Source: Warburgia ugandensis (taxonomy: Eukaryota > Streptophyta > Magnoliopsida > Canellales > Canellaceae). From it: a stretch of 64,000 nucleotides of DNA. The notes below the pieces were generated by a model that had not been told where the DNA came from, did no database searches, and was given only the letters and a program-made list of their open reading frames with translations. Below, in pieces: positions 23,041 through 34,719 of this stretch. Position numbers and translations under genes: made by a program. The stretch lies in assembly GCA_035236585.1 (NCBI GenBank), contig CP141128.1:36190684-36254683 (forward strand). Direction: 5' to 3'. Every line of letters starts with the position of its first letter. Positions within the stretch are counted from its first letter, which is position 1.

Positions 23041-24350
23041 TAGCCCTAGATTGAGGATATTGATGTAGTACAAGAATTCGTAGATGTTTTTCCTAAGGAA
23101 TTTTCAAGATTACCACCGCGTAGGGAGATTAATTTCACTATTGATCTAGTGCCAAGTACAACACCCATTTCTAAGGCTCCCTGTAGAATGGCTCCAGCTG
23201 AGCTAAGAGAGCTTAAGATCCAATTGTAGGAGTTACTTAACAAAGGCTTTATTAGACCCAGTGGATCTCCTTTGGGAGCAATAGTCCTTTTCATAAAGAA
23301 AAAGGATGGATCATTGCAATTATGTATAGATTATCGGTTGTTGGATAATGTCACGGTGAAGAATCGATATCCCCTACCTCGTATCAATGATTTATTTGAT
23401 CAGCTTCGATCGATGTAGATATTCTCAAAGATGGATTTGAGATTAGGATGCCACTACTTGAGGATTAGGGAGAAGAATATCTCCAAGACTACCTTTAAGA
23501 CTCATTATGGTCATTATGAGTTCTTGGTGATGCATTTTGGTTTGAGCAACGTGCCGGCAGTGTTTATGGACTTGATGAATAGGGTCTTTCAAACTTATCA
23601 AGATAAGTTCATTATTGTGATGGTGGATGATATCTTGGTTTACTCGCCCAAGTGGTATTGGACACCCTACGTCACCATTGCTTATAGGTTAAGTTCAATA
23701 AGTGTGATTTTTGGCTAAAGCAAGTGCATTTCTTAGGCCACGTGGTATCAAAGGATGGAGTGGTTGTAGCCTCAGCTAAGGTGGAGGTAGTACTGAACTA
23801 GGAGAAACCTACGGTGGTGACTGTGATTTCTAGCTTTCTCAAACTGGTAGGGTATTATTGTAGATTTATCAAGGGATTCATGAGGATTGCTTTACCTCTA
23901 ACTAACCTGACCAAGAGGTACACCAAGTTTATCTAGAGTGATGCATGTGAGGAGAGCTTCCAAGAACTCAAGAGGTGACCTACTTTTGCACCAGTGTTGA
24001 CGCTGCCCTCAGAATATGGTGTTTATGTAATTAATTGTGATTCCTCTAATAAGGGGCTGGGAGTAGTACTAATGCAGCATGGGAAAGTAATAGCCTATGC
24101 ATCTTGACAATTGAAGATGCATAAGGTGAACTACTCTACCCATGACTTGGAGTTAGTGGCAATGGTATTTGCATTGAAGCATTTATTGACCATAAGAGCC
24201 TTAAGTATTTCTTCACTCAAAGCAACCTAAACATGAGGACAGTTATTGCCAACTTATCTGTTAGGTTGAGATTCATTGACAATATCTTAAAGACATATAC
24301 CGTGGATGTAAAAACCCAGGCATTAGCAAAAAAGGCAGACTTCACTAGAG
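23041..24350 (+). pseudogene. C1 reverse transcriptase and RNase H (broken)
   Basis: Visible in order are: '[19 protein letters not shown]' and 'INFTIDLVP' (23,070-23,150); '[17 protein letters not shown]' (23,233); '[15 protein letters not shown]' (23,295); '[13 protein letters not shown]' (23,370); '[14 protein letters not shown]', with the first catalytic Asp at 23,434; '[19 protein letters not shown]' (23,536); and '[12 protein letters not shown]', with the catalytic pair VDD at 23,623-23,631. A frame break follows at about 23,650. Then come 'FLGHVVSKDGV' (23,730) and RNase H words such as 'VINCDSSNKGLGVVLMQHGKVIAYAS' (24,028). The enzyme copies RNA to DNA. Stops at 23,229 and 23,416 and a deletion near 23,650 make it inactive. 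Confidence 0.92.
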
Positions 24351-24379
24351 AATAGGATGGTGGCATCTAGTTACAAGGC

Positions 24380-25567
24380 AGGCTTGTAGTTCCTGCAATC
24401 AATGATTTGAGACGTGAGTTACTTCAAGAGGCTCATTAGTCATAGTTCATCATTCATCCCGAGGGTACAAAGATGTATTAGGAACTAAAATGACACTTCT
24501 AGTGGAATGGGATAAAAATATACATTGGGGAATGTGTAGCATGGTGGTTGACCTATCAACAGGTCAAGACTAAGCACCAGATACTTGTGGGTTACTTCAA
24601 ACACTAAATCTCCACAAGTGGAAATGGGATCATACCAACATGGATTTCATAGTAGGTCTCCTGAGAACTATGAGTGAACATGACATGATAATGGGCTATT
24701 GTAGATAGATTGAAGAAGTCCACTCACTTCCTTCCCATTAGATAGAGTCAAACAGCTGACAGTTTAACAAAATTGTACATTAAGGAGATCTTGATCCTAC
24801 ACAGGATTCCCTTGACCATCATCTCAGATAGGAACACTAGATTTACTTCAAAGTACTAATAGAGTGTTTAAGAGGCCTTGGGATCGAAGTTGAGGTTTAG
24901 CACAGATTTCCACCCCAGATAGATGGCCATATTGAGAGGACAATCCAAACCATTGAGGACATGTTGAGGGCTTGTGCCATTGATTGGAAGGGTAGCTTGG
25001 ATGACCATTTACTGTTCATAGAGTTTGCATATACCAACAGCTGCCACGAGAGTATTGGTATGGCCCCGTACAAGGCACTATATTGAAGACTATGTCGATC
25101 ACCCCTATGTTGGAGTGAGATGCCTTTTCAGGTCTGAGTTAGTGTAGTGCACTGAGAAGGTCCTACTGATCCAGAAGTGACTTTTGGCTGCCCACAATAG
25201 TTAGAAGAGCTATGCAAATAGGAGGCCAAAGGACTTAGAGTTTACCATTTGAGATCATGTTTTCTTGATGGTTTCCCCTATCAAGAGAGTGATGAGGTTC
25301 GGTAGTAAAGGAAAGCTCAGACCCCTCCCAGATGCTTGAGTAGATACCTGGAGAGTTGAGACTTGATTTGATGTTTGAGGAGAAAGATGTATGGATTTTG
25401 AACTGAAAGGTCCAAGAGTTGAGGACCAAGACCATTCCATTAGTCAAGGTCCTCTAGCAGCACCACTCTACATAGGGGGCCATGTGGGAAACAGCTAAGG
25501 AAATGAGGTGGACCCATCTACAGTTGATTGTACAGTTGCACTGAAATTTTGAGGATGAAATTTTTGT
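24380..25567 (+). pseudogene. C1 integrase with chromodomain-like tail (broken)
   Basis: Integrase words are spread over shifting frames: 'IIHPEGTKMY' (start of the zinc-binding region, near 24,451), 'MDFIVGL' with the first catalytic Asp near 24,642, 'IISDRNTRFTSKY' with the second Asp near 24,825, and 'HIERTIQTIEDMLRACAIDWKGSLDDHL' with the catalytic Glu near 24,935. 'EFAYTNSCHESIGMAPYKALY' and 'RSPLCW' follow. The tail contains 'FLMVSPIKRVMRFGSKGKL' (25,260), then 'TKTIPLVKVL', 'QHHST' and 'AMWETAKEMR' (25,425-25,510), the pattern of plant chromovirus C-terminal chromodomains. It ends 'NFEDEIFVREG'. Many stops are present. Confidence 0.85.
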
Positions 25568-25577
25568 GAGGGAAGGA
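25568..25577 (+). promoter_or_regulatory. C1 polypurine tract
   Basis: GAGGGAAGGA lies directly before the 3' LTR start TGTAATATC. It follows GAGGATGAAATTTTTGT, the stereotyped end of plant chromovirus polyproteins. Confidence 0.85.
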
Positions 25578-26484
25578 TGTAATATCTGTAAATTTTCACA
25601 CATAATTATGTAATATTATTTGAAAATTTTATGAAAATTAAAAATTAAGTTTTTAGGAAATTGATAATTATACAGACCAAATTGAGAGTTAAAACATGGA
25701 TAATTAGATAGCTCTAGAAAAATAGAATCCAACTACACCAAGAAACCCTAAAACAAAGTTTGGATGAAAAAGTAATGAGCATTTGAATTTGAGGGACATT
25801 TTGATAATTTTCTAAGTGAGGTCTATTTACCTAATTATTAAAATAAAAATGCCAGAAATGCAAGGGTTGTTTTGATAGCGGCAACCCCCTTTGTCATGTC
25901 ATGTGTATGGCATGCGACAAATAGCACAACCTTGTTGCACCCATCTCGATGCAAATTTTCACATTTTAACCCCCTCCCCCATTTCGTTTCATGTCATCAG
26001 CAAACCCCCTTCTCTCTTCTTCTCCTCTAACAAAGGCCAAAAAACCCCTACCATCCCAGGCAAGTATCTATCTTCACCCCCCCTCCCCCTCCCCCTCTTC
26101 TCTTTCTCTCTCTTTTTTTTTTTTTTTTCTTCTTTCCTTCTGATTTTTCTCCTCTCCACCTTAAGGACATCTTAGATGGATGATCTGAGCCATTCATTGA
26201 ATTTTTGGACCCTCAAAACACTAGGAATGATGAAAATAGTAAAATTTTAAGACCATCTGGATCGTAGATCAAGGGTAAAGGAACAGACTTTCTAGGCGCT
26301 TCGTCCCTGATGGATGTTTTGCCCAGAACGCACCCTGGTGGATTGAGGGATTTAGCAATCAGATCACATAATTGACTTAGATTATGATCCAAACCATTAA
26401 ATGAGGTAAGAATCATATATCTAACTGATTAGAGAATGATTTGACTATCAAATCTTCAGATTGACTACTAGGACACCTGTGGAT
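25578..26484 (+). mobile_element. C1 3' LTR (truncated)
   Basis: It aligns with 10,731-11,334 up to GGATCGTAG (about 26,271), then continues about 210 bases of LTR-like sequence before M1 internal sequence resumes at about 26,490 (ACATTCATACATGT, as at 32,732). It contains a C-rich then T-rich tract at 26,070-26,140. It is shorter than the reconstructed 5' LTR and does not end in CA, so the right end is probably deleted. Confidence 0.7.
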
Positions 26485-26489
26485 CTTAG

Positions 26490-27448
26490 AAAACATCTAT
26501 GAACATTCATACATGTAACTTTTCAATTATTTACTTTCCAACTTATTTGTTCTCGTAGTTAAATTCTTACTTACCTTTCACAATCAAATCATCTATAATT
26601 TAGATGTGCTTTGACATGAAAATTTTATGACTCTCATACAATAGTACATTCCAGTCACCACCAATTATTTCACATTTTTACTTCATATTACTCTATGAAA
26701 CTGCCTACCCATCTAATTCCATTGCCTAAGTATAGTTATACATCATAGATTGGAGCCTTCCATCATAACAAGATTAGATTCTGCTACCCTCCTACAAGCT
26801 CCTCATAACAATTTTTAAGGAATCCTCTATTCTCTTTTAATATATATGCAATGTCCATATTGTATTTCTCTATATCAAATACTTACTTATCATATACTAT
26901 TTCGACACTATACTCTTCTATCTCAATGACTTATTCCTAATTGCATTTAAATTCATAGTCCAAGATTAAATCATCTTTATATAACAACATTCAAATCCTC
27001 TTTATCTCAATATCTCTACATGTATTGTTCTCACATTAGAACTTATACTCATGGTAAGTTGTCTCCATTAATAAATCATCTATCAATAATAATATTGTCT
27101 ATTACAAACACTAAGTCATATACATCATTTTGTTGATTTCTTACTTTAAGAACCTTACCATCCTCAAAAGAATTAACTTTTCTTTTACTTAATCAATTTC
27201 CTCTTTCCTTGACTATTCATGATTTCTAGCTGAGTCATTTTCCATTAATGATATGAATCTAATTTAGATAATTTAATATTTTTTCTATTTGTGTAAATTC
27301 TAGATCCTCTATCAACTCCTCTAACTGGTATTTATTCAAATTTCAAAAATTACTAAATATTTAATCATTTAGCTCATACCATGGACTATCATCTCAACTT
27401 GGACTTTTAGGAATGGCTGTGAGTGGATGTACCTGCTCTAATACCAAC
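26490..27448 (-). mobile_element. M1 internal region, right part, with primer site
   Basis: It aligns with 32,720-33,571 of M2, apart from about 120 bases missing near 27,015. At the right end, 27,431-27,447 read on the minus strand gives TTGGTATTAGAGCAGGT, one mismatch in the core from the initiator tRNA-Met primer site. It lies directly downstream of the 5' LTR, which fixes 27,449-30,858 as the 5' LTR of a minus-strand element. No coding sequence is seen. Confidence 0.75.
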
Positions 27449-30400
27449 TATGCTGACGCAGGTTTTTCAAACACTTTTTCACAAATCCTTTTGAAAGGTG
27501 GGGCCCAAATTTTTTGAAAACAGTTTCAAAAAACAAAATAATAAAAAATGTTTTTAATGAATCTCATTTTAAAACCCTGAGTGTCAACCACCAACTCACT
27601 ACTTATTTATGATTTAGTTTGATATTAAAATTTTCAGTTTTTAAGTATACCTTTTTATAAACAAGTTTACTTCTTTAGGACCCATCTAGTTGACAACCAC
27701 AATCCTTGCATCATTACAAATCAATTCCAAATACCATAGATGTACATGAGTAGCCCAAGTAAAATTAAAACATACCCTCAGACGATGATATCTCAAGCAG
27801 CTACTTGTCGACTCCTCATCAGTCTAGCCCATGACTCAATATCAGAGGTATTGCAACATTAATGCAATACCTTAGTAAGCTATGCATGGTAGGGGAATAA
27901 GATGATAATGAAAACTGAAATAAAACATTTTCTTTCATAATTTAATAATCATTTCAATGCACCAAAGGATTTTGCATCAATAATCAATAATCTAAATAAT
28001 TAAATTTAAGATAACCTAAAACTTTAAAATATCTATTTTCAAAGCATTTCATGTGAATATCATGAATAAATCCAACAGTGAATATCATGTTCAGATCATA
28101 ATCAAAATCTCAAGTAAACTTTATGAATAAATGTAAACATCATAAATATATCCAGCAATGCAAGGTCATCTACAAATCATAGTCCAGATAAAAAATAAAG
28201 ATATTGAACAGTCAAACTAGTTAAACGATGCTAAACTTGTGTAATTAGTCAATATATTCATTAGTGTTCATAGCCATAGCTATACAAGACCCACAATCAT
28301 CCAATCAACATTGGATGTACATAATGGCCATGAGCTCATACCAGGCATATCATCATCCCACATAGTCATGGTATCATACCAAAGAAAATCAAGCACACAT
28401 ATTGTCACTTAGTAGTACTCACAACACTGTGCAAAAAATTTCAAAGAACGGCTATGCTATAGCAATAACCAACTCCTGGGTCTATCAACTACCACTCCCC
28501 GTCATACCAAAACAAGAGACTAGGCATCCATCCTACATGGGTGAGGATCAGAACTATATCATGGATTACCCATAATACCATTTCTTATGGTGTTCGCCCT
28601 TCTATAGGGCAAGTGTCTATCATCTCACAAAGTCAAAGCATGGATGGCCAACCCTACATCCCTCCTAGCATAGCGTACCTTGGCCACATGCCTATCAAAA
28701 ACAAAATCCTCAGGCCTCCCTGCTTGGATATCATTAAACCATCAACTATATGCCTATCTTATATCAAAACACAGAAATAATGTATCAAAAACAAAATCCT
28801 TAGGCCTCCATTCTCAACTTATATTGATCTCAGCCTGACCTACAATCGATTTCATATTTAAATGTTTGATCTATTAATCTAATGGTCAGATTAAATTCTA
28901 ATCGATCAAATCAATAGTTCCAAGTCCTAAGATCAAATCTTTGAACCTAAGGTTATTAGAACAATCTAACCATCAGATTAATCTAATTAATAATATAAAT
29001 AGTTCAATTGTTCTTTCCCATGGTTGATCCATTCTAATCTTGTATATTTTCTATAATGTCTACAATTTATTAAGAATAATTAAATAAAAATAATTAATTA
29101 CTTTAAATAAGATTTGATAGTGATTTTACCTTTGATTGCTTAAATCCATGTATGAACAGCTCAAATCGAGTGCTAGATCTATGATCAAATCTACATGGAA
29201 GCTCAAATTGGTTGATTGATCTAGGTTTTAGGTCGTTGATCAAGGGTTAGATTTTATTGAAGGGACAGATTCATTGCAAATCTAGCATCGAGTGGCCGAT
29301 CAATGGTTGGATCGTGATAAGAGGTTAGATTGGTCATAGATCTGAGTTTTGGTGATTGATTAACAGTTGGATCATGTGTGGTTTAATTGATTTGGTCATG
29401 GATCTGACATTTGGTGATAGATCATGGGCTAGATGATGATGGATGGTCAGATTGGTTACATATCAACACTATCGTGACCGTACATCATTATCGACTTCAG
29501 ATCACCATCAGATCTTCACTGATGGCTAGATTGATTGTTGGGTTTGTTCCTCTCATCGCCATGATCATGATGAGCATCTTAGATAGGTAACATCTCTCAT
29601 GGATTGAGCATGGGAGGAGGTCAAGGGTGTAGTGGGTCCACATGTACCAAACAATAAGGGGGAAAGAGGGAGAATGGGGGTACCATTGCAGCCAACCTGT
29701 CCATGCCAACTTTAGGTCAACTGCCAGCCTAGCCTAGGGAAATAGGGAGAGAAGTAGAGGTGGTGAGGATGCCAGCCTATGCACACAAGGGTGTCGGCAA
29801 GCTGTGCTAAGGGAAAAACCCTACCGGGGAAAAGGAGGAAAGGGAGGATGCTGGCACGACAGTCCAAATCCAACATCGCATTGATTGTTATGCCAGAGAG
29901 AGAGGAAATGGGGAAGGGTTTGGCGTGATACCTTCGGCAGCTGGCCTAGATGGGTTGTCGGGTTGGACGGCACTGGTGTATCACTGCCGTTGATGACTGA
30001 GAAGAAGAGGGCATGGGAGAAGAGAGTGGAAGAGATGGGTAGTAGGTGCAGTGAGTAATGGGGAGATACAAGTAGGGGGACAAGTAGGGGGAAGCTCACT
30101 TGGAGGGTTCTTCCCAGAGGTGAGCTAAGGGTCACTAGGAGGATGCTTGGAGGAGCAGAGGTTGTCGGAGGTGGGGGCTCACTGGGGAGAAAGGAAAGGA
30201 GGGAGAAGGGGGTTTTGCGCAGTGGCTTCAGTGGGCAATTTGCTCAGGCTATCGTGTTGATAGTGTTGGAGGGCTGCTGTAGCCATCAACCAAGAGGAAG
30301 GAGAAAGGGAGAAGAGAGAGAGGGAGGGGCCAACAGTTGGCTATAGTGATGCCATTGGCCGGAAGGGGGAAAGGGGGAAGGAGAGAAGGGAGGATTGCTT

Positions 30401-30858
30401 GGTTGCCGCTGCACCAACAAGGAACCTCGGCCAATGGGCTGTCCGATGCCTAGCATAGGCACATTGACCTACTGGCGGGCTGTCCAAGGGAGAGAGGCAT
30501 AGAAAAATGGGTGGGGGGGGGGTGGCGAACTAAATGCCCCTTTAATTAGTTATTTATTATTATTATTATTATTTTTTGTAATTATTACCCATTATAAATG
30601 CAAGTAATTAATTCTGTATAGTGTTAAATCAACATTTATGGCTATTACCCTTCTAATATTTTAATTTAAATATCTTAATTAAAATAATTATGAATTTTTC
30701 ATCTGGACTCTGATTTTAGCAGTCTTAGTGAGGTTAGATTTTATTTTTTGAGCACAATCTAGTTATGGATGTTTCGACCCTTGATTTGATTTATATAAAA
30801 TTATAATCTTTAGAAATTCAATTTCGCATTCAAAAATCACAAAATTCAAGGTATTACA
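27449..30858 (-). mobile_element. M LTR shared by M1 (5') and M2 (3')
   Basis: The left edge (TATGCTGACGCAGG) abuts the M1 primer site; the right edge (GGTATTACA) abuts a second polypurine tract and M internal sequence. It therefore serves as the 5' LTR of M1 and the 3' LTR of M2. The length is 3.41 kb. It contains the 1.1 kb (about 28,270-29,460) that the LTRs at 6,517 and 60,719 lack. The G-rich part is 29,640-30,530. Confidence 0.8.
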
Positions 30859-33571
30859 TCCTGCCCTCCTTACAAAAATTTCAACCTCGAAATTTGTATA
30901 CAAATATACAAACAACTCTTAATATGCTTGTCTCATCTCATCTTTCCATGTCTTCTTTTGAAAACTTCTAAATGCATCTTCATCTTATTGTATATTTAAG
31001 AGGACTCTCAAAACTCATAACATTCACTAGTGTAACTATTCTATTTCCTTCAAGCAATATGATTCACTTTCATCATGAACTCTAAAGATCAACCCCCTCT
31101 TGTTAACAAATCATCCTTGCTTGCTATTACTTACCGCATAGGTATGTCTCTAGGTTTTTGTATCCACATCGTAACTATCATTTATTTTTTCCATGCTTCC
31201 TCCACAATTAATAGGTATTGTAATTTCTCTGTGCTCATAATTGATTATGTATGATCCCCCTTATTTTCTACACCTCATTCTTAATTCATAACATTATGTT
31301 ATTTCCCAATCTTTTCTCTGCCAAATTTCCTCATTATTAATAGAATTTCTCAAGTTAAAGTCAAACAGCTCCTCTCAAGAAAAAGTTCAAAGATCACCAA
31401 ATTTCATAATTAAATCTATGTAAATATACTTCGCATCCTTGTATAAACTAAACTCCATGCTTTCAACTACTTATCCAAATTTTCCAATCAAAATATTGTA
31501 TATCCTTACACTACAATTCTTTTATTTGGAAATTTCTCTACGCCCATGGTAACACTCTTACTAAATAAAAATCAAAGTCTCTTGATTTTCTTAAAATACG
31601 TTAACCTTCATAAGCATCATCGAGTTTTTCGTCTATTAGTATTGCACATCTCAATTCCCTTTATACTTCATATCTAGACAACTAGATATCACTTGTTTAA
31701 TTGCACAGCTCTTTTGTTCATTATTCTTAAATAATTCCAAATCATCCTTTATTTTGTATCTGTAACTTCTCTAAACCTCTGTGACATATGCTCAAAATGT
31801 CAAATATTGCCACATATACTTCCTCATCTCAACCTAACCATATCAAGTATTTGAACCTTTTCATTTCGCTTAAATGAATCCACATAATGTAGCTGACGTG
31901 TCCATACAAGAATTTCTTGTTTTAAGAATTTTATATAGTAATACTATTTTCATTTCCTAAGTAATACCTAGACTTCCAAGTCAATGCTTGTACATTGTCA
32001 CTGCCTCTACCTTTCTAGCTTCAATAAAGTTATTCATGCATCTTAACAACTTGTTATATTTTATAGATTTCTTAACTTTGTATGCATCGTCAACATGAAA
32101 TTCTCACGGTCTAACTAATTCTCAATAATTATTTCCACGACGAATACATTTCTTACAAATAGATTCTAATGATCATTTACAACATTCTATTTGTTCCAAC
32201 ATTCCAGACGTCACACTATCTATTTCAAAGTTTATTCTATTTATTAATTTAATCTTCCTTGACTTAGATATAAGATCTCAAAAACTTGATACCGCAATTT
32301 TCTTTCATTTACCTTGTATCACTCTTCTTGAACTCTCATTTAAGACTTCATAAGAACACATAACACTTTCAAATTGAAAATAATGGCTAAATTAGGTCAA
32401 TTGAATCTCTGCTATCATCTTTATACATTCACATTCTCACCATTAAGTTATATATAGCAACCATTCATTCTTGATCACATTTTTCAAAAGTCATTATGTA
32501 ATTCATAAATGATTCTAAATCAACTCACTTTCTAAAATTTGACTTAACTCCTAGTCATTAAAGATCACATGTCTTATTTGCTATTTTATGCTAACTATTT
32601 ATAATGCCTTTTATTATATGTTAATCTCATTGGATAATATTTTATTTTAATCAACCTCCTAATTCAGTCTACAAAATGTGGTCGATACTATATCCTTGTT
32701 TACACACCAAGGTGCATAATACTTTATAACTATCCAACATTCATACATGTCCTTTTTCAATTATTTACTTTTCAACGTTTCTGCTCTTCTAGTTAAATTC
32801 TTACTTGCCTTTCACATTAAAATTATCCATAATTTAGATGTGCTTCCACATGAAAATTTTATGACTCTCTTACAATGGTACATTCTAGTCAGCAATCAAT
32901 TATTTCATATTTCTACTTCATATTATCCAATGAAACTGCCTTCCCATATCCAATTTCATCGACTAAGTATAGTTATACATAATAGATTAGAGCCTCCAAT
33001 CATAACAAGATTAGATTCTTCTAGCCTCCTACAAGATCTTCAAATCAATTTTTAAGGAATTCTCCATTCTTGTTCAATATATAGACAACGTGTATATCAT
33101 ATTTCTCTATATCAAATACTTACTGGTCATATACTACTTTACACTATACTCTTCTATCTCAACAACTTATTCCTAATTGTATTTTGAATTCATAGTCCAA
33201 GATTAAATCATCTCTATAAATAAGCATCTCTGTATAACAGCATTTAGATCCTCTTTATCACAATATCTCTATCAATTTTTCATCATGCCGTAGAATTTTC
33301 AATAAGAGGTATCTACCATTTGACAAAAATAACTCAATAACTAATACCAACTTTTGATCTTTTCTCATTAATAATCTATGTACTCACCAAGGCTTTACAC
33401 GTATTGTTCTAGCATTAGAATTTGTACTCACTATAAGTTGTCTCCATTAATAAATCATTGATCAATAATAATATTCTCAGTTACACACACACACTAACTC
33501 ATATACACCATTCTGTGATTTATTCCTTTAAGAGCCTTACCATCCTTATAAGAATTTACTTTTCTTTTACT
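30859..33571 (-). mobile_element. M2 internal region (non-coding, truncated)
   Basis: It starts, on the minus strand, with the same polypurine-tract context as M1 and follows the M1 internal region continuously across the C1 insertion point, so it preserves the uninterrupted sequence. The match stops at about 33,571 (TTTCTTTTACT), where copia-related sequence begins; the primer site and 5' LTR of M2 are missing. No coding frame is recognised. Confidence 0.75.
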
Positions 33572-33589
33572 AACTTTTGATGTTGATAA

Positions 33590-34394
33590 TTCCCACTAAC
33601 CACATCATTCTCAAGAAATTTAACATTTCTTGATTTCACAATTCTACTACTATGGGATGGACAATAAAACATGTATCTCTCAGACTTTCAGCATATCCAA
33701 TAAAATATTTACTAACAGTCTTTGGGTCCAACTTCTTTTCATATAGATTATGAACTCTAATTTCAGTTGGACAACCCCAAACATGTATATGTCTCAAACT
33801 CAATTTCCAGCCTTACCATAATTCAAATGGCATTTTAGGAATGACCTTAATTTGAACCCAGTTTAATATATAGACTGTTGTTTTTAAAGCTTCACTCCAT
33901 AATGATAAAGGAACATTGGAGTTGCTAAGCATACTTCTCACCATGTCTATTAAAGTTGTGTTTCTTCTTTTTCCTACACCATTTTGATCTGGCTAGCCAG
34001 GCAATGTGTTTTGAGCTACAATACCTTACTCTTGAAGAAACTTAGCAAATGGACCAAGTATTTGTCTAGACCTTGTGTACCTACCATAATATTCACTACC
34101 TCTATCAAATCTCACAATTTTAATTTGCTTTTCACATTGTTTCTCTACCTCTACCTTATATATTTAAAAAGCATCCAATGCTTTGCTCTTGTTATGAAGT
34201 AAGTAGAGATACATAAATTGTGAGTAGTCATCTATAAAGGTAATGAAATATTTTTTACTATGTAAGCTGATGTCAGGACAACAAACGTTGGTATGTATGA
34301 TCTCTAATATGTCAAAACTCCTCTTAGCACCCTTTTTGAACTTGCATGTGGAGTGGTGTTTAGAGAAAAAGAAGAAGTAGAAAAAATTTGACAT
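33590..34394 (-). pseudogene. Ty1/copia integrase fragment
   Basis: On the minus strand, 34,394-34,164 encodes 'KHHSTCKFKKGAKRSFDILEIIHTNVCCPDISLHSKKYFITFIDDYSQFMYLYLL' in outline: the junction of the zinc-binding part and the core, with the catalytic 'HTDV' Asp replaced (HTNV) and 'FIDDYS' kept. Further left, with stops, come '[27 protein letters not shown]', 'PKMPFEL' and 'HIHVWGCPTEIRVHN...KKLDPKTVSKYFIGYAE', the copia integrase C-terminal half. The element would be copia-type, but no LTR could be attached. It is inactive. Confidence 0.85.
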
Positions 34395-34719
34395 TGATCA
34401 TACAAGAATAGAAGCAAGCATTGGAAACTCAAAGGGGGTGTAAACTTTGCTTGCATTGTCTACAACTCCCCTCTTTATGCATAGGTTCATTACACATATG
34501 CTTTGGGTTATAGAAAAAGACTAGCTAGTAGTTGTCTAACTATACAAAACCAAGTTGGTGGTTACTCAATAGTGGGAGACACATTGATCACATGCTTATT
34601 GCTAATATAATACATGATGACATATAACTACAAGATTCTAAGCAATGTTGAATTATATTTCAATAGTTCCCTGTAATTTAAAATGGCTTTAATGCTAAGC
34701 ATTTTCCTTATCTTGTAGA
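34395..34719. other. Stretch between two copia fragments
   Basis: On the minus strand this begins just after the RNase H end and could hold the 3' untranslated end of the copia element (GAGGGGAGTTGTAGACAA near 34,470 is purine-rich). I see no LTR and no gene. Confidence 0.3.

Larger units (their letters stand above)
10731..26489 (+). mobile_element. C1: Ty3/gypsy chromovirus (Tekay/Del-like), nested and decayed
   Basis: C1 is a plus-strand element. The 5' LTR starts TGTAATATCT at 10,731; a Met-initiator-type primer site lies at 17,640; gag, protease, reverse transcriptase, RNase H, integrase and a chromodomain-like tail follow in gypsy order; the polypurine tract is at 25,568 and the 3' LTR starts at 25,578. 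It is inserted into the M1 internal region: M2 reads straight from about 32,715 to 32,730 where M1 is interrupted. The left flank is CTTTA; on the right only CTTAG is visible, so the target duplication is decayed. Two M-family LTRs (11,823-16,508 and 18,621-22,225) and a 488-bp duplication enlarge it. Every coding segment has stops and frameshifts. Confidence 0.85.

Noticed and set aside
23046-23294. 82-codon minus frame
   Set aside because: It is the shadow of the C1 reverse transcriptase on the plus strand.
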